From NCBI GenBank assembly GCA_964469455.1, contig CAYXZX010000045.1:1-16891 (forward strand): a DNA stretch of 16,891 nucleotides. The letters are read 5' to 3'. The notes below the pieces were generated by a model. That model made no database searches. It had not been told where the DNA came from and was given only the letters and a program-made list of their open reading frames with translations. The position numbers were made by a program, and so were the translations under genes. Positions 1 to 5,256 of this stretch are shown here, piece by piece. How positions within the stretch are numbered: the first letter of the stretch is position 1; each line of letters starts with the position of its first letter. Origin of the DNA: Fen-999 sp964469455. GTDB lineage: Bacteria > Pseudomonadota > Gammaproteobacteria > Burkholderiales > Rhodocyclaceae.

Positions 1-500
1 TCGAGCACAAGAAGGACGTGGTGATCCTGCTCGACTCGATCACCCGCCTGGCCCGAGCCTACAACACGGTGGTACCGGCCTCAGGCAAGGTGCTCACCGG
101 TGGTGTCGATGCCAACGCGCTGCAGAAGCCGAAGCGCTTCTTCGGCGCCGCCCGCAATGTGGAGGAAGGCGGCTCCCTGACCATCATCGCCACCGCCCTG
201 ATCGACACCGGCAGCCGCATGGATGACGTGATTTACGAGGAATTCAAGGGCACTGGCAACATGGAAATTCACCTCGACCGGCGCATGGCCGAGAAGCGCG
301 TCTATCCGTCGATCAACGTGAATCGCTCGGGCACGCGCCGCGAGGAACTGCTGCTCAAGCCCGACGTGCTGCAGAAAGTCTGGATCCTGCGCAAGCTCAT
401 GTACGGCCTGGACGACCTCGAGGCAACCGAATTCCTGCTCGACAAGGTCAAGGCAACCAAGAACAACAACGAGTTTTTCGACGCCATGCGCAGGGGCTGA
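1..500 (+). CDS. rho: Transcription termination factor Rho, C-terminal part (5' end outside window)
   Basis: Rho is the hexameric RNA-dependent ATPase helicase that terminates untranslated transcripts in the cytoplasm. The frame is open from base 3 and gives 165 residues, matching in length the last 165 residues of the 419-residue E. coli protein. The visible part starts just before the Walker B strand (ILLDS, residues about 7-11 of the visible part). It then shows the Q-loop segment with TGGVDAN and KRFFGAARN, and the conserved EEFKGTGNMEIHLDRR and RSGTRREELL blocks around the R-loop and subunit interface. The reading frame is intact and ends in TGA. The N-terminal OB fold and Walker A lie upstream of the window. 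A weak hairpin and the rpmE promoter follow directly. Confidence 0.98.
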   Translation, partial: EHKKDVVILLDSITRLARAYNTVVPASGKVLTGGVDANALQKPKRFFGAARNVEEGGSLTIIATALIDTGSRMDDVIYEEFKGTGNMEIHLDRRMAEKRVYPSINVNRSGTRREELLLKPDVLQKVWILRKLMYGLDDLEATEFLLDKVKATKNNNEFFDAMRRG

Positions 501-511
501 ACGCAAACCAT

Positions 512-531
512 GGCTGCTTGATTTAGCAGCC
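512..531 (+). terminator. Possible weak rho-gene terminator hairpin
   Basis: A 7-bp perfect stem (GGCTGCT at 512-518 and AGCAGCC at 525-531) with a 6-base loop lies 12 bases after the rho stop. It is followed by GATTGTTG, only an imperfect T-rich tail, so intrinsic termination would be weak. The right half of the hairpin lies within the rpmE promoter spacer. Confidence 0.4.
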
Positions 532-546
532 GATTGTTGCGATAAT
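518..546 (+). promoter_or_regulatory. Probable sigma-70 promoter of rpmE with extended -10
   Basis: A -35 like element TTGATT (518-523, 4 of 6 to consensus) is followed, after exactly 17 bases, by GATAAT (541-546, 5 of 6). The -10 is preceded by TGC at 538-540, which fits the extended -10 pattern TGn. Transcription would start near 553, giving an untranslated leader of about 63 bases before the rpmE ATG at 616. Confidence 0.6.
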
Positions 547-602
547 CCGCGCCCTTATCGCCCACCAATGCGCCCGCCAAATTCACGGGTCCGGCAAAGA
601 AC

Positions 603-608
603 AGAGGA
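603..608 (+). promoter_or_regulatory. Ribosome binding site deciding the rpmE start
   Basis: AGAGGA at 603-608 lies 7 bases before the ATG at 616 but only 1 base before the ATG at 610. This favours 616 as the start codon and rules out the in-frame upstream ATG at 568. Confidence 0.7.
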
Positions 609-615
609 CATGGCC

Positions 616-828
616 ATGAAAGAAGGCATTCACCCGAAGTACAACGAGATCGACGTGACCTGCAGCTGCGGCAACACGTTCAAGACCTGCTCCACCAGCG
701 GCAAGCCCTTGCACATCGAGGTCTGCTCGTCCTGCCACCCCTTCTATACCGGCAAGCAGAAGATCGTCGACACCGCCGGACGCGTCGAGCGGTTCCGCCA
801 GAAGTATGGCAAGCGCGCGGCGGCCTGA
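616..828 (+). CDS. rpmE: 50S ribosomal protein L31, zinc-binding (C+) form
   Basis: L31 is a small protein of the large ribosomal subunit that bridges to the 30S head. The product is 70 residues, the normal family length, and begins MKEGIHPKY like the E. coli MKKDIHPKY. The zinc-binding cysteines of the C+ form are all present: C16 and C18 in CSCGN, C37 and C40 in CSSCHPF. It also has the family FYTGKQ and GRVERF motifs. Two in-frame ATGs lie upstream (568, 610), but the Shine-Dalgarno spacing and the family N-terminus point to 616. The gene has its own promoter within the rho-rpmE gap and its own terminator, so it is probably monocistronic. The zinc form is the one usually replaced by a cysteine-free paralogue under zinc limitation. 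No such paralogue is in this window. Confidence 0.97.
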   Translation: MKEGIHPKYNEIDVTCSCGNTFKTCSTSGKPLHIEVCSSCHPFYTGKQKIVDTAGRVERFRQKYGKRAAA

Positions 829-848
829 GTTGGTCTTGGCGTGATGAT

Positions 849-871
849 AAGGCAGCTTCGGCTGCCTTTTT
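849..871 (+). terminator. Intrinsic terminator after rpmE
   Basis: AAGGCAGC (849-856), a TTCG tetraloop (857-860) and GCTGCCTT (861-868) form a perfect 8-bp stem with an extra-stable UUCG loop, ending in a run of five T (867-871). It starts 20 bases after the rpmE stop. It also separates rpmE from the glycosyltransferase gene starting at 899. Confidence 0.92.
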
Positions 872-898
872 CGTTTCGGCTTCCAGCCACAACCGCAA

Positions 899-2473
899 AT
901 GGCGTTTTCGCTCGAACCCGATGGCCGGCCGGCCGGACCCACACCCTGGCTGGTGCTCATCCTCGGTTGCGTGTTTCTGCTTGCGGGCGTCTTCGGCCAC
1001 GACCCGTGGAAATCCGAGGATGCCATCAACATAGCCATCGCCCAAGATTTTGCCAGGTCCGGGAATTGGAGCACGCCGACGCTCGCGGGGGAGCCCTGGC
1101 TCGAGTCGGAGCCTTTGTACCACTGGATAGCCGCCGTCACCGGCATGGCACTTGGCGCGGTCTTGCCGTTTCACGAGGGTGCCCGCCTCGCCGCGGCGCT
1201 TCTCGGCGGATTGTTCCTGGCTTTCCTCGCCGGCGCCGCGCGCGGGTCGTTCGGCCGCGAAGTGGCATGGGCATCGCCGCTTCTGGCGCTTGGAACGCTC
1301 GGCCTGCTCGTGCCAATGCACGAGGCGCAGCCCGCGTCCGCGACACTTGCCTCGATCGCCGCCGTCTATTGGGGCATCGCGCTCTCGAACACAAATCGAA
1401 AGTTCGCAATACCATTGATCGGCGGTGGCCTCGGCGCCACCTTTCTCGCCGGCGGACTTGTCGCCGTGCTGCCGACACTGACTTTGCTCGCCATCCTTCT
1501 GGTGCGGCGACACTGGTGGGCGGCTGGCAGCGCGGCCTTGATCGGCTCAATCATCGCGCTCGCGTGGCCAACGGTGTTGGCGCTTGTCCATCCCGCGCAC
1601 CTGGAAGGCTGGTGGACCACGGAAATCGCAACCATCACGCCGCGCAATCCGTTCAGCCTCGCGCATCTGCAATGGCTGGGCTGGTTTGCCTGGCCAGTGC
1701 TGCTGATCGCCGGCTGGACGATTTGGCACAACCGGCGGCACCTGGCTGGCGGGCCGCTGGCAGCCCCCGTGCTCGGCACCGGGACCGCCCTGGCATGGCT
1801 GCTACTGCACGAGCCCAAGGTTACCGTTACCCTGCCGTTGCTGCCACCCCTCATGCTGCTTGCCGCCGCGGGCTGCCAGCACCTCAGGCGCGGTGCCGCC
1901 AATGCCTGGGACTGGTTCGGCATGATGACGTTTTCGCTTCTTGTCGGGCTGACGTGGCTCGGAGCATCGGCCCTGCTTCTTGGCTGGCCGCCCAAGGTCG
2001 CCGCCAACGCCGCCAAGATAGCTCCGGGATTCGCCGCCTCGATCTCCGCCCCCGCGCTCGCGGTGGCCCTGGCCGCCACTGTCGGGTGGCTGGCGGTGCT
2101 CTCGAGACTACCTCGCTCGCCCTGGCGTGCCGCGTTTCGCTGGGCGGCTGGCGTGACGGCCCTATGGCTGTTGGTCGTCGCGCTGCTGATGCCCTGGATC
2201 GACTATGGGAAAACCTATCGCCCGGTGGTCGTCAGCCTGCGACAGGCGCTGCCCCCCGATTCTGGCTGCATTGCGCGGCGCGGCCTGGGTGCCTCGCAGC
2301 GCGCCTCACTGGATTACTTTGCGGGTATCCGCACGCAAACGACCAACAATTGTCGCTGGCTGCTGGTGCAGAGCCACCCACGCGAACGGCCACCCGCGGA
2401 TTGGGACAAGATATGGGAAGGTCACCGTCCGGGGGATCGCGACGAGGTATGGCGGCTATACCGTCGGAACTAG
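899..2473 (+). CDS. ArnT/PMT-like integral membrane glycosyltransferase (GT39/GT83 type)
   Basis: Probable polyprenyl-phosphate-sugar-dependent glycosyltransferase of the inner membrane; substrate and acceptor are unknown. The 524-residue product has about 12 hydrophobic segments, the first at residues 17-33, then a run from about 95 to 432. The first periplasmic loop (33-82) has the family pattern: an acidic pair (SEDA, 39-42, where DE is usual), then AQDFARSGNWSTP, GEPWLESEPLYHW. This corresponds to the ArnT-type layout of R-x-gdW-ltP-x-nG-x-p-x-l-x-kPPL-x-yW. Residues 433-524 form a hydrophilic tail that carries C457 and C485. The start has no clear Shine-Dalgarno, but stop codons at 842-850 leave no earlier in-frame start. 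The gene begins 28 bases after the rpmE terminator, and its own promoter is not evident. It converges on orn with shared stop bases. Family assignment is fairly firm, specific function is not. Confidence 0.75.
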   Translation: MAFSLEPDGRPAGPTPWLVLILGCVFLLAGVFGHDPWKSEDAINIAIAQDFARSGNWSTPTLAGEPWLESEPLYHWIAAVTGMALGAVLPFHEGARLAAALLGGLFLAFLAGAARGSFGREVAWASPLLALGTLGLLVPMHEAQPASATLASIAAVYWGIALSNTNRKFAIPLIGGGLGATFLAGGLVAVLPTLTLLAILLVRRHWWAAGSAALIGSIIALAWPTVLALVHPAHLEGWWTTEIATITPRNPFSLAHLQWLGWFAWPVLLIAGWTIWHNRRHLAGGPLAAPVLGTGTALAWLLLHEPKVTVTLPLLPPLMLLAAAGCQHLRRGAANAWDWFGMMTFSLLVGLTWLGASALLLGWPPKVAANAAKIAPGFAASISAPALAVALAATVGWLAVLSRLPRSPWRAAFRWAAGVTALWLLVVALLMPWIDYGKTYRPVVVSLRQALPPDSGCIARRGLGASQRASLDYFAGIRTQTTNNCRWLLVQSHPRERPPADWDKIWEGHRPGDRDEVWRLYRRN

Positions 2474-3015
2474 AGCCTTATGAAGTTCTCGCGGTAGTAC
2501 TTGAGTTCGTCAATCGACTCGTGGATATCGGCCAGGGCTTGATGGCGCGATTTCTTCTCGAAACCCTTGGCAACCTCCGGTTTCCAGCGCTTGCACAATT
2601 CCTTGAGTGTCGACACGTCGAGATTGCGGTAATGAAAATAGGCCTCAAGCTTGGGCATCGAGCGCGCCATGAAGCGCCGGTCCTGGCAAATCGAGTTGCC
2701 GCACATGGGTGACTTGCCCGCCGGAACATGGCGTCGCAGAAACTCCAGGCACTGCGCCTCGACATCGGCCTCGCTCAGCACGGACGACTTCACCTTGTCG
2801 ATGAGGCCGGACTTGCCATGCGTCTTCTTGTTCCAATCGTCCATGCCATCGAGCACGGCGTCGTCCTGATGCACCACCCAGACTGCGCTTTCGGCGATGG
2901 TTTCGAGTTGCGCGTTGGTGATCACCACGGCCACCTCGATAATGCGATCGGTATCGGGATTCAGCCCCGTCATTTCCATGTCGAGCCAGACGAGGGCATT
3001 GAAGTCTTGTGCCAT
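2470..3015 (-). CDS. orn: Oligoribonuclease (DEDDh 3'-5' exoribonuclease)
   Basis: Orn degrades 2-5 nucleotide RNAs to mononucleotides and clears pGpG, the linear product of cyclic di-GMP breakdown. The product is 181 residues, as in E. coli. The DEDDh catalytic set is complete: D12 and E14 in WLDMEMTGL, D112 in CQDRRFM, H158 and D163 in SRHQALADIHESI. The start ATG is preceded by GGCGGA on the minus strand. The gene is divergent from the M48 protease gene with a 50-base gap, and its TAG stop overlaps the TAG of the convergent glycosyltransferase gene. In E. coli orn is the divergent neighbour of rsgA; here a protease gene lies between them. Confidence 0.97.
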   Translation of the reverse strand: MAQDFNALVWLDMEMTGLNPDTDRIIEVAVVITNAQLETIAESAVWVVHQDDAVLDGMDDWNKKTHGKSGLIDKVKSSVLSEADVEAQCLEFLRRHVPAGKSPMCGNSICQDRRFMARSMPKLEAYFHYRNLDVSTLKELCKRWKPEVAKGFEKKSRHQALADIHESIDELKYYRENFIRL

Positions 3016-3065
3016 AATTTTCCGCCAGCGAAAAGTCCGATCTTCTCACAGTTCTTCCCCGCCCG

Positions 3066-4322
3066 ATGAGCGCTGCCTCGCTGCTGACCATTTCGTTCGT
3101 CTCCGCCTTGTCGATTGGCATCCTCTTGCGGCTATGGCTGGCTTACCGCCATTACCGTCACGTCGGCGCGCACCGCGAGCGCGTGCCTGTCGAATTCGCC
3201 GCCAGCGTGCCGCTGGTCGACCACCGCAAGGCCGCCGACTACACCCGCGCCAAGCTTCGGCTGTCCGTGGTGCTGCTTGCCGCCGAAACCATGCTGCTGG
3301 TCGCCTTCACGCTCGGCGGCCTGCTTGACTGGCTGGATCGCGCATGGTTCGGCATCCTGGCCGGGCGCGGCCATGCTCATGGCCTGGCCTTGTTCGCCAG
3401 CGTCGCCGTGATCGGTTTCCTCGTCGACCTGCCCTTCACCCTGTATCAGGTGTTCGTCATCGAGGCGCGATTCGGCTTCAACAAGATGACCTGGCGTCTG
3501 GCCGTCGCTGACTTTGCCAAGCAGGCGGTGCTTGCCATCGTCATTGGCACGCCGCTTCTGTTGGCCGTGCTGTGGCTGATGTCGGCGATGGGTGAGCGCT
3601 GGTGGCTCTATGTCTGGCTATTCTGGCTGGCCTTCAACCTCTTGGTGATGCTCATCTACCCGACATTCATCGCGCCGCTGTTCAACAATTTCTTGCCACT
3701 CGAGGACGGCGACCTGAAAACACGCATTGAAGCGCTGCTCGAGCGCTGCGGCTTCGCCAACTCCGGCCTGTTCGTCATGGACGGCTCGAAACGCTCGGCC
3801 CACGGCAATGCCTACTTCACCGGCCTGGGCCGCGCCAAGCGCATCGTCTTCTTCGATACGCTGATCCAGAAGCTGACGCCACCGCAAGTCGAAGCGGTGT
3901 TGGCCCACGAACTCGGCCACTTCAAGCGTCGGCACATCTGGAAGCGCATTGGCATGCTCGCGGCCGTCACGCTTGGCCTGCTCTGGCTTCTTGGCCGCGT
4001 TATAGACACGCCGTGGTTCTATCAGGGCCTCGGCGTGGCCACCGGAAGCACCGCCATGGCCCTGATTCTGTTCGTCCAGGTCCTGCCGGCCTTCCTGTTC
4101 CCGCTGACGCCCGTCGCGTCGGGTCTTTCGCGCCGCCACGAGTTCGAGGCCGATGCCTACGCCGCGCGCCACGCCGGCGCCGGCGATCTCGTCGCCGCGC
4201 TGGTCGGACTTTATCGCGACAACGCCGCCACCTTGACGCCCGATCCACTCCACTCGCTGTTCTACGATTCCCACCCACCGGCCAGTCTGCGCGTCGCCCG
4301 GTTGCGGGACTGCGCTCCTTGA
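3066..4322 (+). CDS. M48 family membrane zinc metalloprotease (Ste24/CAAX prenyl protease 1-like)
   Basis: A multi-pass inner-membrane zinc protease of 418 residues. The N-terminal half has hydrophobic helices at about 66-88, 105-128, 150-175 and 177-205, matching the Peptidase_M48_N region of Ste24 proteins and not the shorter HtpX layout. The active site HELGH is at 281-285, and the third zinc ligand is probably E359 in SRRHEFEAD, the Ste24-type C-terminal signature. Two further helices (293-312, 325-350) lie between. Eukaryotic Ste24 cleaves prenylated CAAX proteins. Bacteria with this form lack that substrate class as far as known, so a membrane-protein quality-control role is an inference. 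There is no clear ribosome binding site at the ATG at 3066. The TGA overlaps the probable TTG start of rsgA, implying coupled translation. Confidence 0.93.
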   Translation: MSAASLLTISFVSALSIGILLRLWLAYRHYRHVGAHRERVPVEFAASVPLVDHRKAADYTRAKLRLSVVLLAAETMLLVAFTLGGLLDWLDRAWFGILAGRGHAHGLALFASVAVIGFLVDLPFTLYQVFVIEARFGFNKMTWRLAVADFAKQAVLAIVIGTPLLLAVLWLMSAMGERWWLYVWLFWLAFNLLVMLIYPTFIAPLFNNFLPLEDGDLKTRIEALLERCGFANSGLFVMDGSKRSAHGNAYFTGLGRAKRIVFFDTLIQKLTPPQVEAVLAHELGHFKRRHIWKRIGMLAAVTLGLLWLLGRVIDTPWFYQGLGVATGSTAMALILFVQVLPAFLFPLTPVASGLSRRHEFEADAYAARHAGAGDLVAALVGLYRDNAATLTPDPLHSLFYDSHPPASLRVARLRDCAP

Positions 4323-5191
4323 GCCGCGCAGGCACCATTGTCGCGGCCCATGGCCGTCACTATGAAGTCGAGGACGCCGAGGGCGGCCGCTGGCAGGCCA
4401 TGCCGCGCGGCAAGAAGAGCCTCTATGCCTGCGGCGATCGCGTGCGCATCGAACCGACCGGCCGGGATCAGGCGCGCATCGTCGACCACCTGGCGCGCGA
4501 GACCCTGCTGTACCGCAGCGATGCCTTCCGCCAGAAGCTGATCGCCGCGAACGTCCGACAGATCGTCATCGTCGTCGCCGCCGAGCCGGCATTCAGCGAC
4601 GAACTGGTTTCGCGGGCATTGGTCGCCGCGGAGCATGACGGCATGCGCGCGGTGATCGTGCTGAACAAGTGCGACCTCACGAGCGCCTTGGCCGGCGCCC
4701 GGCAGCAACTCGCCTGCTTCGAGTCCGTGGGCTACCCGGTCATCGAACTCGCCGCGCGCCAGGATGCCTCGCCGTTGCTGCCGTTGCTCGAGGGCGTGCT
4801 GTCGGCACTGGTCGGTCAGTCGGGCATGGGTAAGTCGACGCTGATCAATGCCCTGGTACCAGGCGCATCGGCGGCGACCCGCGAGATATCCAGTGCCCTC
4901 GATTCCGGCAAGCACACCACCACGCACGCAACGCTCTACCGACTCGATGGCGAGTCGGCGCTGATCGACAGCCCGGGCCTTCAGGAATTCGGCCTTGCCC
5001 ACCTGAGCTTCGGTGAAATCGAATGGGCTTTTCCTGAATTCCGCCCGACGCTCGGCCAATGCCGCTTCCACGACTGCCACCATGGCGCCGAACCGGGCTG
5101 CGCGGTCAAGGCCTTGGTGGAGTCAGGCGTGGTGGCACGCCGCCGCCTTGAGCATTTTCTCGCCATCACAGGCAGCAGGAGTCACGGATAG
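4319..5191 (+). CDS. rsgA: Small ribosomal subunit biogenesis GTPase RsgA
   Basis: RsgA is a circularly permuted GTPase that acts late in 30S maturation. From a TTG start the product is 290 residues. It has an N-terminal OB-fold (about 3-60), then the permuted G motifs: NKCDL (G4, 116-120), GQSGMGKST (G1 P-loop, 166-174), GKHTTTH in switch I (197-203), and DSPG (G3, 217-220). The C-terminal zinc-finger has C248, C253, H255 and C261. Homology begins at SRAGTIVAAHG, right after the TTG at 4319-4321, and no ATG or GTG lies in frame close upstream. The frame stays open far upstream inside the protease gene, but that part is its shadow. The TTG shares two bases with the protease TGA. E. coli RsgA is longer at the N-terminus (350 residues). 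Confidence 0.93.
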   Translation: MSRAGTIVAAHGRHYEVEDAEGGRWQAMPRGKKSLYACGDRVRIEPTGRDQARIVDHLARETLLYRSDAFRQKLIAANVRQIVIVVAAEPAFSDELVSRALVAAEHDGMRAVIVLNKCDLTSALAGARQQLACFESVGYPVIELAARQDASPLLPLLEGVLSALVGQSGMGKSTLINALVPGASAATREISSALDSGKHTTTHATLYRLDGESALIDSPGLQEFGLAHLSFGEIEWAFPEFRPTLGQCRFHDCHHGAEPGCAVKALVESGVVARRRLEHFLAITGSRSHG

Positions 5192-5198
5192 ATGCACT

Positions 5199-5226
5199 TT
5201 GCCATGTCAAGGATCAGCGCTAGGAT
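5199..5226 (+). promoter_or_regulatory. Possible promoter of the hybrid kinase gene
   Basis: TTGCCA (5199-5204, 5 of 6 to the -35 consensus) and TAGGAT (5221-5226, 4 of 6 to the -10) are separated by 16 bases in the 65-base gap between rsgA and the kinase gene. Transcription would start about 25 bases before the ATG. A second A/T-rich element, TTATAAG, follows at 5234-5240 without a good -35. This is seen by eye only. Confidence 0.4.
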
Positions 5227-5256
5227 GCTTACCTTATAAGTCCATAGAATCCTCGA

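Noticed and set aside
568..615. Longer N-terminus for L31 from ATG 568
   Set aside because: Family members begin at the MKEGIHPKY equivalent, and the Shine-Dalgarno is placed for 616.
841..2712. A plus-strand open frame of about 620 codons over the glycosyltransferase and the end of orn
   Set aside because: Its product is Arg/Ala-rich low-complexity without any domain, while the other frame gives a clear membrane protein and orn.
4013..4318. Extension of the rsgA frame upstream by about 100 codons
   Set aside because: It overlaps the protease coding sequence, is Arg-rich, and RsgA homology begins only after 4319.
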